Shown here one piece after another: positions 45,179-54,513 of a DNA stretch of 64,000 nucleotides. Position numbers and translations under genes: made by a program. The stretch comes from Flavobacteriales bacterium. GTDB taxonomy: Bacteria > Bacteroidota > Bacteroidia > NS11-12g > UBA9320. The stretch is taken from NCBI GenBank assembly GCA_020635455.1, contig JACJZT010000002.1, positions 186,001 through 250,000 on the forward strand, written 5' to 3'. How positions within the stretch are numbered: position 1 is the first letter of the stretch; each line of letters opens with the position of its first letter. Below the pieces are notes generated by a model. The model ran no database searches, had not been told where the DNA came from, and worked only from the letters and a program-made list of their open reading frames with translations.

Positions 45179-48100
45179 TTAGTAAAGGACCAAACGGTGG
45201 ATTTCATTGGTTTTATTTCCGGTAATCTGAAGAAGATAGATACCTGATCCAAGGTCATGCGAAGATTTCAAATCCAGTTCCAATCCATCTTTGTCCAGAA
45301 AAACATGATCGTTGAATATTAAATATCCGGATGTTGTATACAGAGAAAGTTCAACTTCTTCGTCGGAATTAGAAATAAGAGTGATCTTGCCTCTGCCCGG
45401 ATTCGGATATACTTTGGTCTTGCTGTTTCTCAACGGATCATTGGAAGAAGTTTTGGCAACCTGATAAAAGATGGTCACTGTATCGTTTAAAGGGTCAAGG
45501 TCTTTGTTGAGATAGCCAATTGCCTGAGCTTTTGAACTTCCCGTAAAGGAATAACTAAGGGTACTGTCAAAAAGTATCCATTTACTCTCACCCGAGTCCA
45601 GGTCGATGAATAAACTCTGACGCCATATATAATTGGTTGTTTCGTAAATCTTTAGATCGATCATGGTATTTACGATGTCTTCACTGCCAAGGTTGGTAGC
45701 CTTTAACCTTGGTCGATAGATCTTGTTGTGATATACAAAAGGACCTTTTTCGGGAAAGATCAGACTATCAATGGCGAGGTCGTAAGGTTTTACCACACTG
45801 TACGACCAGCAGAATGAATCGTTTGGAAAATAAGAATCCAGTGAGGCACTTATTTTTGCACAGAGTTTATAATTTCCTGTTTCCGAAAGGTTCATCATGG
45901 AATCGATAAAAACCGAAAAAGATTCAGACTTGTTAATAGAGTCGAAGGACACTGTTTTTGAAGTTAAGAAAGCAGTGTCTTTATAGATACTCAGGTTTAG
46001 ATCGAACTTTTCAGGATACGAAGAAGTACCATTGTTAATGATCACGAATTGCGGTTTATAAAACGTTCTTTCAAAATTAAAGATCTGATGGTTGTTGAAA
46101 TTACTAAAAGTATCCAGAGCAAGATCATAATACCGACGTATAAAAAATCTCGACCTCAACGTGTCGTTTATTGGTATCAATTCTCCTTTTAAACGGGTGT
46201 AAACCACTATCCGATAATCTCCCGGTTGCATAAGGTCAAAATCTTTTTTCAGGGTGATGTTCATTTCAGACTGGTAGGTTAGTTTACCGTTAATGGTAAC
46301 GGAATCTTCATAAACCGGTACCGAATTATTGGTAATTTGAACCACAACCGGCCCAATCTCATTTAAGGTGGATGAACCATAATTTTTAACGCGGATCTCC
46401 GGTTTAAATGGTAAAGTTTCTAATGCGATCAGGGTGTCTTTGGATGGTAATTGAATCTTTATGGGTGCCAGATCAAGATTGGGAATAACCGTAAAGAAAG
46501 CTGTAAGTGTATCGTTTAAAGGCTCCTGATCGCCTTGTAAACCGGTTTGGAAAAAGATCTTGTAACGACCGTACTTGAGTGGTATGTTGAACCTTTTAAA
46601 ACTAATTTCAGTAGTTGAAAATCCTCCCAGCTGAGTAGAACTCGTATCGTAAAAGATCTCGCTTCCGTCCGTACCGTAAATTCTCATATGGGTAACAAAT
46701 GGAATAAGCTGGTTTTTGTTGCCAAAGTTCTCCAGAACTACCTTCGCAAAAAAGAAACCTCCCATGGTGTAGATCTGAGAAGTATCCGGTATGTTTATTT
46801 TGATAGGACCAACATCGTTTGATTTAATGATCCTTATGGAATGTCGGACCGTATCGTTAAAAGGAATGGTGTCTTTTAAGGATGTGAAACATTCGGCATA
46901 ATAGTTTCCGGTTACTCTTGGGACGTGTTTGCTAAAGCTTATGATCTCCTGGCTTTCAGCGGATAAAGACCTGAGTTGGGTTTCTGAATATATAACAGAA
47001 GTGTCGTTTCGAATTCTGAAAGTTACATTGAACGTTTTCTGAGTTGTTCCAAAATTATTGATCCGGACGGTTGGACGTATGGTATCCAGATTGTACTCAT
47101 AAACTTGTTGATCGGGTGGCGTAAACATGATGTCGACACCAACATCGTGTTTTACGATTATCCTGAAAGCATGGCTAATTACATCGTTGTCTGTGATCTT
47201 ATCATTTGGCAAATGAGTTGAAACTTCGATCTTATGGTCTCCCAGATTGTATTTCTCATACGTAGAATCAAATTTTACCAGAGTATCCCGTCCGGCTTTG
47301 AGCGTAATTTTTTTAGTGTTTGTATATTCTGTGATCCCAAAGGAGTTGGTGATCTTGCAACGAACCTCAAAGGGTGTGTTCTGATCTGCAAATCCATAAT
47401 TAATTATTCTTGCAACAGGACCAAGGGAATCGCGTAAACTGTATTCAACGGTTTCGTCTTTATAAGGCGATAGTATAGCGATCGGTGCCACATCATCAGC
47501 TACTTGTATTCGGGGCTGAATGTTAAATTTGAAGGGAAAACCCGGACTAAACGGAACCCAATCATTGTTGCCCTGAGGGGCGGTAAAATAAAATGCGGCA
47601 GGTCTTATCGGGTCTTCTTCCTGAAATGAGAAACCAACGTTAAACGGGCTTATCTGGCGTATCCCAACATAAAAGCCTCCGCCAACCTTGATCCTTGGAA
47701 TTACAGGCAGAAAATAGGTGCCACCTTGTGAAGAAAATGAATCGGAAATGAACAATTCTTTACCCGGCACCCCATTCGGTCCGCTGGCATCCCATATACC
47801 AAATCGAAATGAACGACCAAAGCTGCTGAAATCAACCGTTATCTGATTGATATAGACCCCGGTGTCGGAATAAAATTTTGCAACAAAATCACCCGTACTG
47901 CCATTAAATCCAATCCCTCCGGCATTTGGTAAAAAAGGATCACAATGTGAAAATACATTGTAATTTATGAGTCGGACGGTGGTGTCGTAATTATCATCCT
48001 TTAAGTCGTCGGGGGATAGTGATATAAAAATAGTGTCTTCTCCAATGGAGTCGGGTTTGAAATTTGCAAAATTGACAATCACATCTTCCCAGGGGTTAAG

Positions 48101-48943
48101 AGCTTTTAATGACAAACTATCTGTATAGACATTTGCACCCCTGATGTGCATATAAAGCTTTTTACCACTAACATTTCTTTTACCGCGATTTCCGATTCGA
48201 ACCTTTATGGAGTCCTTAAGATTGGCCAGCAGAGGAACTCTGCCCAAAGCATATACATTAAGCACTTGAAGGTTGTTTGAATGTCGTGGAAAGTGAATTC
48301 GGATATGTGGTTTCCTGATCTCATTGAAAGCACTTGTGTCGGGTCCCAAACCCTTACCGTAATTAATTTTTCCCTCATTAATGGATTTAAATGCCAATAT
48401 ACTGAAATTGCTTTCATACAGCCAATCGGTGGTTGAAGGTTGCCTTACCGTTTGATAGTAAAACATAATTATTTCAAGATTCCTTCCGTTAAGAGTGTCG
48501 AATCTGAAACGCTGTATGTTAAAATTAAAGTTCTTGTACCCGGAAGTTCCGTTCATGATCTTTTTAGGGTCATCATCGTATACAAGGACCGTGTTCGACT
48601 TATTTATTTCATTCTTGTAGTTCAGGGTACCACGCGGAAAGGTGTCATTCAAACTCATCCTGAGGTAGATCTTTAAATTGATATCTCCTACAAGCGTATC
48701 GTTGGCCTGGGCATAAAAATCAAGGCTGCTTATGCTGTCACCGTGATCTAATCCGTACAATAAAGATCTTGGGTAAATATAAGCCTGACGACTAAAAGCG
48801 GTATCAAGGGTGCTGACGGCAAACATTGGCCCAAGAATATTGGTTCCTCCAAAAGTGCCATTGCCAACCGTTACTGATTGCGAATAACTCCTAGGAATAA
48901 AAAACAAGACGCATACGATCCAGGGAGATATTTTAATTTTCAT
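45179..48943 (-). CDS. Large T9SS-secreted protein with CARDB-like repeats
   Basis: 1254 residues from the ATG at 48943, which gives the signal peptide IKISPWIVCVLFFIPRSYSQ. An in-frame ATG 18 bases upstream is less likely. The N-terminal 450 residues include a beta-sandwich-like region (FRFGIWDASGPNGVPGKELF). The middle holds six diverged units of about 114 residues, each opening with V/L-A/G-x-I/D and containing a N-x-G turn (RIINYG, RINNFG, VLENFG, RVKNYG, VIINNG, KATNLG), which resembles CARDB or similar adhesion-type modules. A type A sorting domain closes the protein (TKVYPNPGRGKITLIS to IHRLVLY). Probably an extended surface stalk or adhesin; no enzyme domain is visible. Confidence 0.85.
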   Translation of the reverse strand: MKIKISPWIVCVLFFIPRSYSQSVTVGNGTFGGTNILGPMFAVSTLDTAFSRQAYIYPRSLLYGLDHGDSISSLDFYAQANDTLVGDINLKIYLRMSLNDTFPRGTLNYKNEINKSNTVLVYDDDPKKIMNGTSGYKNFNFNIQRFRFDTLNGRNLEIIMFYYQTVRQPSTTDWLYESNFSILAFKSINEGKINYGKGLGPDTSAFNEIRKPHIRIHFPRHSNNLQVLNVYALGRVPLLANLKDSIKVRIGNRGKRNVSGKKLYMHIRGANVYTDSLSLKALNPWEDVIVNFANFKPDSIGEDTIFISLSPDDLKDDNYDTTVRLINYNVFSHCDPFLPNAGGIGFNGSTGDFVAKFYSDTGVYINQITVDFSSFGRSFRFGIWDASGPNGVPGKELFISDSFSSQGGTYFLPVIPRIKVGGGFYVGIRQISPFNVGFSFQEEDPIRPAAFYFTAPQGNNDWVPFSPGFPFKFNIQPRIQVADDVAPIAILSPYKDETVEYSLRDSLGPVARIINYGFADQNTPFEVRCKITNSFGITEYTNTKKITLKAGRDTLVKFDSTYEKYNLGDHKIEVSTHLPNDKITDNDVISHAFRIIVKHDVGVDIMFTPPDQQVYEYNLDTIRPTVRINNFGTTQKTFNVTFRIRNDTSVIYSETQLRSLSAESQEIISFSKHVPRVTGNYYAECFTSLKDTIPFNDTVRHSIRIIKSNDVGPIKINIPDTSQIYTMGGFFFAKVVLENFGNKNQLIPFVTHMRIYGTDGSEIFYDTSSTQLGGFSTTEISFKRFNIPLKYGRYKIFFQTGLQGDQEPLNDTLTAFFTVIPNLDLAPIKIQLPSKDTLIALETLPFKPEIRVKNYGSSTLNEIGPVVVQITNNSVPVYEDSVTINGKLTYQSEMNITLKKDFDLMQPGDYRIVVYTRLKGELIPINDTLRSRFFIRRYYDLALDTFSNFNNHQIFNFERTFYKPQFVIINNGTSSYPEKFDLNLSIYKDTAFLTSKTVSFDSINKSESFSVFIDSMMNLSETGNYKLCAKISASLDSYFPNDSFCWSYSVVKPYDLAIDSLIFPEKGPFVYHNKIYRPRLKATNLGSEDIVNTMIDLKIYETTNYIWRQSLFIDLDSGESKWILFDSTLSYSFTGSSKAQAIGYLNKDLDPLNDTVTIFYQVAKTSSNDPLRNSKTKVYPNPGRGKITLISNSDEEVELSLYTTSGYLIFNDHVFLDKDGLELDLKSSHDLGSGIYLLQITGNKTNEIHRLVLY
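45560..47500 (-). repeat. Six ~114-codon repeat units in the T9SS-secreted protein
   Basis: Unit starts fall near 47490, 47150, 46815, 46470, 46125 and 45780 (reading leftwards), so the period is about 335-345 bases. Each unit has an opening hydrophobic strand, a central N-x-G turn, and a later P-x-N-D-T/V segment (for example EPLNDTLTAFF, IPINDTLRSRF, DPLNDTVTIFY). Sequence identity between units is low. Confidence 0.7.
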
Positions 48944-48980
48944 ATGCTCAAACTTAAACAAAAATTGACTGAAAACAAGT

Positions 48981-48988
48981 CAAAAATA
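48981..48988 (-). promoter_or_regulatory. Candidate -7 box (TATTTTTG) for the large T9SS protein gene
   Basis: TATTTTTG followed by AC on the minus strand, 37 bases before the ATG. It fits TAnnTTTG. A well-spaced -33 TTG is not present. Confidence 0.4.
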
Positions 48989-49084
48989 ATCACTTGGGCA
49001 AATTATGGCTTTTGGTTGATATGCCATATTGTTTATGACTTAAATAAGAGTTAATACAGGCAAACTTTGCAAAAAACTTCCTTA

Positions 49085-50392
49085 TTAATTGAACAGATCG
49101 GAATATTTTTTACTCTTCTGAACCTTAGTATCTTTATTGTGATCGTAATTTACCAGTTCGGCGATCATTTTGCCGGTTTTAACCGCAGCATTTATACTGC
49201 CATAAAGCAGGTGGTCACCACATAAATAAATACCTTTTTCCGGTCTTAGTTCAACAATTCGTCTTCTGCCAAAAACGGCCTCCTGGTTCGAAATTGCATT
49301 CAGGTTTTTGTATGTTTTGATATGATTCCATTGCTGTACTTCATTTCCGAAAGCCTTTTGAAGTTCAGATTTAACAGCTTTTTCCAGGTCTTCGTCACTT
49401 GTTGTTGCAAAACCATTAAGACTAACACAGATTAGTTCTTTGTTTTTTGGTGCAAAGGATGACGACAGATTTGTTAAAACCGTAACACTGCTTACGAGTT
49501 TTGGCTTTTCAGAGTTTACGCAGATCAGCGATTCTTTAAATGGTTTATTGTTTGCTGAAAAGTACAATGTAGTAGTACTTCTTGTTTCTCCTTGCCTTCT
49601 ATCTTTTTTTAATCGATCGTACAATTCATTTTGTTCGGTTGCAAGTATAAAAATATTGCAGTCGAGAGTTCTGCCGTCTTTCAGAAAAACTTTTTCGTCT
49701 TTATAATCTTCAACGTTAGTATTTAATATGAATGAATCTTTATCAAATTCCTTTGTGAGTTCATTAATTAGCGACTCAGTTCCACCTTCAGGAATTCCGT
49801 TTTTTCCTGCAGTGTGGTTTTTAAGAATATAATCGAACAAACGCCTGGATGCACTTAATTCGTTTTCCATAAAAAAAGTTGAAAAATATGGTTCAAAAAA
49901 ACCATGTATAATGCTTGAGCTAAATCCCTTCTTTTTTAGATAAGTTTTGGTTTTTAGCTCAAAGGAATCAAAAAGTTCTTCCTCGTCAAGTTGATCAAGC
50001 TCTATCCTTTTTTTTATGAAACGGATCTTATCTTTAAAATTTCCAAAATCGGCAAAAAGCATTTTATAAACCAGAAAGTTTTTACTGAAAGGATGAATGA
50101 TCTTTTCCAGTTTTGAACCTTTCATTACAAGAGCACCTTTTTCAAGATAATGCATTTTCAGGCTGCTCAGATCGATAAGTTCATTAAGGTATTTAAAATG
50201 GCTGTTGATCAGGCTGTTGGAGTGATTCAATGTGTAGCCGTCGATAAGGTCTGTTTTAAGTTTTCCTCCGGGCCTGTCTGATTTGTCTACAAATAGTATA
50301 TTGTTATACCCTTTTCTTTTAAGAAAAACGCCTGCTGAAAGTCCGGCCAGCCCGGCACCTACGATAACAATCCTGTGTTTTGTTTCTGACAT
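49085..50392 (-). CDS. FAD-dependent oxidoreductase, amine-oxidase/phytoene-desaturase-like
   Basis: 435 residues. The N-terminal dinucleotide-binding motif is VIVGAGLAGLSAGVFLKRKG, followed by the second FAD contact FVDKSDRPGGKLKTD. The C-terminal FAD segment is IYLCGDHLLYGSINAAVKTG. This layout is shared by protoporphyrinogen oxidase-, phytoene desaturase- and flavin amine oxidase-like enzymes. The substrate is unknown, and no carotenoid genes adjoin it. It is the last gene of an operon with an alpha/beta hydrolase (2 bases upstream) and a cyclophilin. Confidence 0.86.
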   Translation of the reverse strand: MSETKHRIVIVGAGLAGLSAGVFLKRKGYNNILFVDKSDRPGGKLKTDLIDGYTLNHSNSLINSHFKYLNELIDLSSLKMHYLEKGALVMKGSKLEKIIHPFSKNFLVYKMLFADFGNFKDKIRFIKKRIELDQLDEEELFDSFELKTKTYLKKKGFSSSIIHGFFEPYFSTFFMENELSASRRLFDYILKNHTAGKNGIPEGGTESLINELTKEFDKDSFILNTNVEDYKDEKVFLKDGRTLDCNIFILATEQNELYDRLKKDRRQGETRSTTTLYFSANNKPFKESLICVNSEKPKLVSSVTVLTNLSSSFAPKNKELICVSLNGFATTSDEDLEKAVKSELQKAFGNEVQQWNHIKTYKNLNAISNQEAVFGRRRIVELRPEKGIYLCGDHLLYGSINAAVKTGKMIAELVNYDHNKDTKVQKSKKYSDLFN

Positions 50393-50394
50393 GT

Positions 50395-51267
50395 TTATAT
50401 AAATTTAAAAAATTCTGATGTTTCTTCAATAATAAAATTAAGATGTTCAGGCAAGGAATTTGAATTCCATGGATGACGGGCTCCAAAAGTATGATCACCC
50501 TCTTCAACCTCAATAAATATCGAATGATCCACATTTTCATAGATCATTTTAGAGTCTTCCATAGAAACCGTATTGTCTTTATTTCCATGCAATAATAACA
50601 AGGGTTTACTAAGATTCATAAGATTTTTTTCAATGTCAAATTTATCTTTGTTTCGGTAAAAATTCTGATAAAATTGAAAATATAAAGGAAGATCCATACC
50701 GGTACGGCTGTTTTTAACAAAACTGACCCCATCTTTTTCCCAAGTCTTAATATCCGACAGGTACATGTATTTTTCAAGGTCATTCACGGTTGCCCAGCAG
50801 GCAACTTTTTTGATTCTTGAATCCGTGGCTGCCGACAAAAGTACGATTCCGCCTCCGCGACTATGACCAATTACATAGATTTCATCTTTGTTGTATGTTT
50901 TAAAATTTTCGTTTTTAGGATCGGTTAACCAATCCAGGGTTCTTTTAAGGTCTTCAATTTCGATCTCAAAATTATTATTCCCAAATGCTTCCAGATCGTG
51001 GATATCGCTATAGTCTTTATCCGTGGTGCCGTTATGACTGAAATTAATTTTAACAAAGAAAAAGCCTTCTGTGGCAAATTTTTGCGCCATCAAATGGTTG
51101 GCCCCCCAGTCTTTAAAACCTTTAAATCCGTGGCAGTAAATAATAACGGGAAGGTCTGCCGGTTCTTTCCCTTTTATGCTTTCATAGGTTATATCAAGTG
51201 TAATAGGTTTTTTTCCGGGGTTTGCAATGCAATATTCCTTTTTAAGGATCTCCGTTTTATTTTCCAT
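50395..51267 (-). CDS. Alpha/beta hydrolase
   Basis: 290 residues. The oxyanion-hole region is VIIYCHGFKGFKDWG, the nucleophile elbow GHSRGGG, the acid is probably in HGNKDNTVS, and the base in EEGDHTFGARHPW. These give a complete Ser-Asp-His triad of the BAAT/dienelactone-hydrolase-like type. No signal peptide, so cytoplasmic. Its start overlaps the end of the cyclophilin gene by 11 bases, and the FAD oxidoreductase follows 2 bases after its stop. The substrate is unknown. Confidence 0.9.
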   Translation of the reverse strand: MENKTEILKKEYCIANPGKKPITLDITYESIKGKEPADLPVIIYCHGFKGFKDWGANHLMAQKFATEGFFFVKINFSHNGTTDKDYSDIHDLEAFGNNNFEIEIEDLKRTLDWLTDPKNENFKTYNKDEIYVIGHSRGGGIVLLSAATDSRIKKVACWATVNDLEKYMYLSDIKTWEKDGVSFVKNSRTGMDLPLYFQFYQNFYRNKDKFDIEKNLMNLSKPLLLLHGNKDNTVSMEDSKMIYENVDHSIFIEVEEGDHTFGARHPWNSNSLPEHLNFIIEETSEFFKFI

Positions 51268-51898
51268 CCTTCTTTAATAATTGATCAAATCCGTTTTGTG
51301 TAAATACTTTGCCCGGGCTGAAGCGTTCGGCTTTCCTTCCAAGTCTTATGATCTTAACATTTCTCAATTCGTCACCTTGCTGTATTTTATCCAGAACGTC
51401 CATTCCTTTTAGTACCTGTCCGAAAATAGATCTTTCCGAATCAAATTCAGGCACAGGTTTTAAGCATATTGCAAACTGGCTTCCATTGGTATTTGGCCCG
51501 TAACTGTACATGCAAACTACCCCCTTTTTATCGGGTTTAAGTTCAGGGTCGATTTCATTTTTAAATAAATATCCGGGCTGACCTGAACCATTATTTTTCG
51601 GGCAACCGGTAATTAGTAGGCTGTCGCGGAATACCTTGAAGAATTTCAGGCCGTCATAATAAGGTTCATCTTTCTTCTTAACCTCATTTGGAATGGTTCC
51701 CTCGGCTAAACCAATAAAATTAGCAACTGTTAATGGTGTTTTTTTATAAAATAAATCAATGAAAACAAAACCTTTTTCGGTTTCGATTTTTGCAACAATA
51801 CCTTTGCGTATTCCAAGTGAACGAACTTCTTTCTGAGCAGGGGTCAGGCAAGCTGAAAGCAATCCTGCAATTATAAGAGCGAAGCAAAATTTTTTCAA
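51257..51898 (-). CDS. Cyclophilin-type peptidyl-prolyl isomerase, lipoprotein
   Basis: 213 residues, starting with TTG at 51898. A lipoprotein signal peptide ends LIIAGLLSAC-LTPAQKE. The cyclophilin core shows VANFIGLAEG, YDGLKFFKVF (equivalent of the F-H-R-V motif but with K in place of H-R), GSGQPGYLFKNE, GPNTNGSQFAI and SIFGQVLKGMDVLDKI. It should assist folding of exported proteins in the periplasm, attached to a membrane. It is the first gene of a three-gene operon and overlaps the next by 11 bases. The changed active-site segment could lower isomerase activity. Confidence 0.9.
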   Translation of the reverse strand: MKKFCFALIIAGLLSACLTPAQKEVRSLGIRKGIVAKIETEKGFVFIDLFYKKTPLTVANFIGLAEGTIPNEVKKKDEPYYDGLKFFKVFRDSLLITGCPKNNGSGQPGYLFKNEIDPELKPDKKGVVCMYSYGPNTNGSQFAICLKPVPEFDSERSIFGQVLKGMDVLDKIQQGDELRNVKIIRLGRKAERFSPGKVFTQNGFDQLLKKDGK

Positions 51899-51903
51899 GG
51901 CTG

Positions 51904-51911
51904 CAAATTTA
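51904..51911 (-). promoter_or_regulatory. Candidate -7 box (TAAATTTG) for the cyclophilin operon
   Basis: TAAATTTG followed by CAGCC on the minus strand, 5 bases before the TTG start at 51898. It fits TAnnTTTG. It shares the 67-base intergenic region with the divergent prfC promoter. Confidence 0.45.
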
Positions 51912-51919
51912 ATACATTG

Positions 51920-51949
51920 TTGTGAACCGGGTCTCTTAAATTATCTTTG
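51920..51949 (+). promoter_or_regulatory. Promoter of prfC
   Basis: TTG at 51920-51922, 19 bases, then TATCTTTG at 51942-51949 followed by CGACCC. This is one of the best consensus matches in the window, with a leader of about 12 bases. Confidence 0.7.
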
Positions 51950-51965
51950 CGACCCATAATACAGA

Positions 51966-53576
51966 ATGTCGATAGAAAAAGAAATAAACAGACGCAGAAC
52001 TTTCGGAATCATCAGTCACCCGGACGCAGGTAAAACAACCCTTACCGAAAAATTACTGCTTTTTGGTGGTGCGATCCAGATCGCAGGGGCTGTTAAAAGC
52101 AATAAGATAAAAAAAACAGCGACCTCCGACTTTATGGAGATTGAAAAGCAAAGAGGTATTTCGGTTGCCACTTCCGTAATGGCTTTTGAATATAAAGACT
52201 ATCTGGTGAACATTCTGGACACTCCGGGACATAAGGATTTTGCAGAGGATACCTACAGAACCCTTACTGCAGTTGACAGTGTTATATTGGTTATCGATAG
52301 TGTAAAAGGAGTAGAGGAACAAACCCGAAAATTAATGGAGATCTGTCGGATGCGGCATACACCTGTCATTGTTTTTATAAATAAAATGGACCGTGATGGA
52401 CGAAATCCATTTGATCTGCTGGATGAAGTGGAGAAGGAACTAAACATTGCCGTGCGTCCTCTAAGCTGGCCGATCAACATGGGTAAAAGTTTTAAAGGGG
52501 TTTATCTAATGTATGATCATTCATTGAATTTGTTCACCTCCAACAAAACCAAAGTTTCTGAAAACATCCTTAAAATTCAGAACCTGCAGGATCCGAAATT
52601 GGTGGAAATGATTGGTGAAAAGGATACATCTACACTTAAGGATGACGTTGAGTTGATCAATGAAGTTTATGAAGAGTTTGATGAAGAACTGTACAGAGAA
52701 GGTTATTTGGCTCCGGTATTTTTTGGTTCGGCCGTAAATAATTTTGGTATTAAAGAATTGCTCGACACCTTTGTAAAAATTGCACCTTCACCTTTGCCAA
52801 GAGAAACCAGTGCAGGAATGATAAAAGCAGGTTCCGGCAAATTCAGTGGCTTTGTATTTAAAATTCATGCGAACATCGATCCTAAACACCGGGACAGGAT
52901 AGCCTTTTTAAGGGTTTGTTCAGGCAAATTTGAACGCAACCGCTTTTACCATCATGTTCGTTTAAACAAACAATATAAATTCAGCAATCCTTATAATTTT
53001 ATGGCACAGTCGAAAAATGTTATTGACGAAGCCTATCCGGGAGATGTGATCGGACTATACGATACCGGTAATTTTAAAATTGGAGATACACTTACTGAGG
53101 GAGAAGATTTTACCTTCAAAGGAATTCCAAGTTTCTCTCCGGAATTGTTTAAAGAAGTAATAAATCTCAACCCTTTAAAGACCAAGCAACTCGAAAAAGG
53201 TATCGAACAATTAACCGACGAAGGTGTTGCCCAGTTATTTACTCAACAGCCCGGCAACCGAAAAATAATCGGCACGGTTGGGGAATTGCAATTTGAAGTT
53301 ATTCAACACCGTTTAATTAACGAATACAATGCCTTGTGCAGGTTCGATCACCTCAATTATTATAAAGCCTGTTGGATGACCGGTAATAAGGAGAAAATTG
53401 ATGAGTTCTGCAGATTCAGGATGAAGGACATTGTTTTTGACAAAGATGAAAACAGGGTCTTTCTCGCTCAAACGGCTTTTGTATTAGAAATGGCCAAAAC
53501 AAATAATCCTGATATCACCTTTCATGAAAATTCAGAATTCAAGATCGGGGATGGCCTTTCAAAACTTGTAAAATAG
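51966..53576 (+). CDS. prfC: Peptide chain release factor 3
   Basis: 536 residues, the normal length. A translational GTPase that recycles release factors 1 and 2. G1 is ISHPDAGKTTLTEKLL, G3 DTPGHKDFAEDTYR, G4 VFINKMDRDGRNPFDLLDEV. The RF3-specific segment KKTATSDFMEIEKQRGISVA lies between G1 and G3. Cytoplasmic. It is monocistronic with its own strong promoter. Confidence 0.97.
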   Translation: MSIEKEINRRRTFGIISHPDAGKTTLTEKLLLFGGAIQIAGAVKSNKIKKTATSDFMEIEKQRGISVATSVMAFEYKDYLVNILDTPGHKDFAEDTYRTLTAVDSVILVIDSVKGVEEQTRKLMEICRMRHTPVIVFINKMDRDGRNPFDLLDEVEKELNIAVRPLSWPINMGKSFKGVYLMYDHSLNLFTSNKTKVSENILKIQNLQDPKLVEMIGEKDTSTLKDDVELINEVYEEFDEELYREGYLAPVFFGSAVNNFGIKELLDTFVKIAPSPLPRETSAGMIKAGSGKFSGFVFKIHANIDPKHRDRIAFLRVCSGKFERNRFYHHVRLNKQYKFSNPYNFMAQSKNVIDEAYPGDVIGLYDTGNFKIGDTLTEGEDFTFKGIPSFSPELFKEVINLNPLKTKQLEKGIEQLTDEGVAQLFTQQPGNRKIIGTVGELQFEVIQHRLINEYNALCRFDHLNYYKACWMTGNKEKIDEFCRFRMKDIVFDKDENRVFLAQTAFVLEMAKTNNPDITFHENSEFKIGDGLSKLVK

Positions 53577-53892
53577 AGAGCCTCGTCCGGATGACCCGTT
53601 AACCGGAACCTATGAATTGAATTTCATCTCTTTTTGGGGACTTAAATCTTTTGTATAAGAGATTTACTTTTAGATTACAATTGGAATAAAGTAGTGTGAT
53701 TATTGGTTTGGAGGCATTTTTGTACAAAGTCCGTTTAAAAAAAAGAAATAAAAAATTTGATATTTACAAAAATTACTTTACTTTAGAAGAAAATTTCAGA
53801 AACTCTATAAACATCGCTTATACGTAATATTCTACTTAAATAGATCCTTTTGGCGCAAAGCCGGAACTTATTAAAAACAAAAAGTAGATATT
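53577..53892. other. Intergenic region upstream of the second ECF sigma gene
   Basis: 316 bases, AT-rich, no gene. It holds a TCCGG/CCGGA inverted repeat just after prfC (no T-run), the 10-base palindrome TTTGTACAAA at 53719-53728, and CGCTTATAC at 53815-53823, which recurs at 54518-54526 in front of the small downstream gene. No good TAnnTTTG match was found, so the sigma gene may use a different promoter class. Confidence 0.5.
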
Positions 53893-54474
53893 ATGAAAAA
53901 TTTCCAAATTTCTGACAAACAGTTAATTAAAAATTATCGCAATGGTAATGAAGCATGTTTTGAAATGCTCCTAAACAGATACAAATCAAAGGTCTTTACT
54001 ACCATTTATCTTATAGTTCAGGACAAATACATCGCTGAAGATATTTTTCAGGAAACCTTTATTAAAGTTGTTCGCACCCTGAAATCAGAGAAGTATAAGG
54101 AAGAAGGCAAATATTTACCATGGGTAATTACCATAGCAAGGAATCTGGCCATTGATTATTTCAGGCGTAACCAAAAAATGCCTAAAATTACCGGATCTAA
54201 TGGTGAAGACATCATTAAAAACCTTCAGGTATTTGAAAAAAACAGGGAAGAAGAAATGATACAGAATCAAAAGGAAGCCAAGGTCCGTGAACTCATTAAA
54301 TTATTGCCACAGGAACAACAGGAAGTTTTGGTTCTCAGACATTATGGTGAACTTTCTTTCAAAGAGATTTCCGATATCACTCAGGTTAGCATCAACACAG
54401 CCCTGGGAAGGATGCGTTATGCACTGCATAATCTCAGAAAACTAATAGAGGAAAAAGAGCTGTCCCTTAGATAA
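53893..54474 (+). CDS. ECF-type sigma-70 factor
   Basis: 193 residues. Region 2 occupies about 20-90 (RYKSKVFTTIYLIVQDKYIA, EDIFQETFIKVVRTL, LPWVITIARNLAIDYFRRNQ) and region 4 about 130-185 (LSFKEISDITQVSINTALGR). Region 3 is absent, so it is a group 4 factor. It is followed after 109 bases by a 77-residue gene and, on the opposite strand, by a TonB-dependent receptor. The absence of a standard promoter upstream and the shared 9-mer before both genes suggest self-regulation; this is inference. Confidence 0.93.
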   Translation: MKNFQISDKQLIKNYRNGNEACFEMLLNRYKSKVFTTIYLIVQDKYIAEDIFQETFIKVVRTLKSEKYKEEGKYLPWVITIARNLAIDYFRRNQKMPKITGSNGEDIIKNLQVFEKNREEEMIQNQKEAKVRELIKLLPQEQQEVLVLRHYGELSFKEISDITQVSINTALGRMRYALHNLRKLIEEKELSLR

Positions 54475-54513
54475 ATTTATTTACTGATAATCAGTGTAGT
54501 AAGTAAATTTTCG

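Noticed and set aside
53586..53612. TCCGG/CCGGA inverted repeat after prfC as a terminator
   Set aside because: Only a 5-bp stem, a 12-base loop and no adjoining T-run.
53862..53868. GGAACTT before the second sigma gene as an ECF -35 element
   Set aside because: It lies 24 bases before the ATG, so the matching -10 would fall at the start codon.
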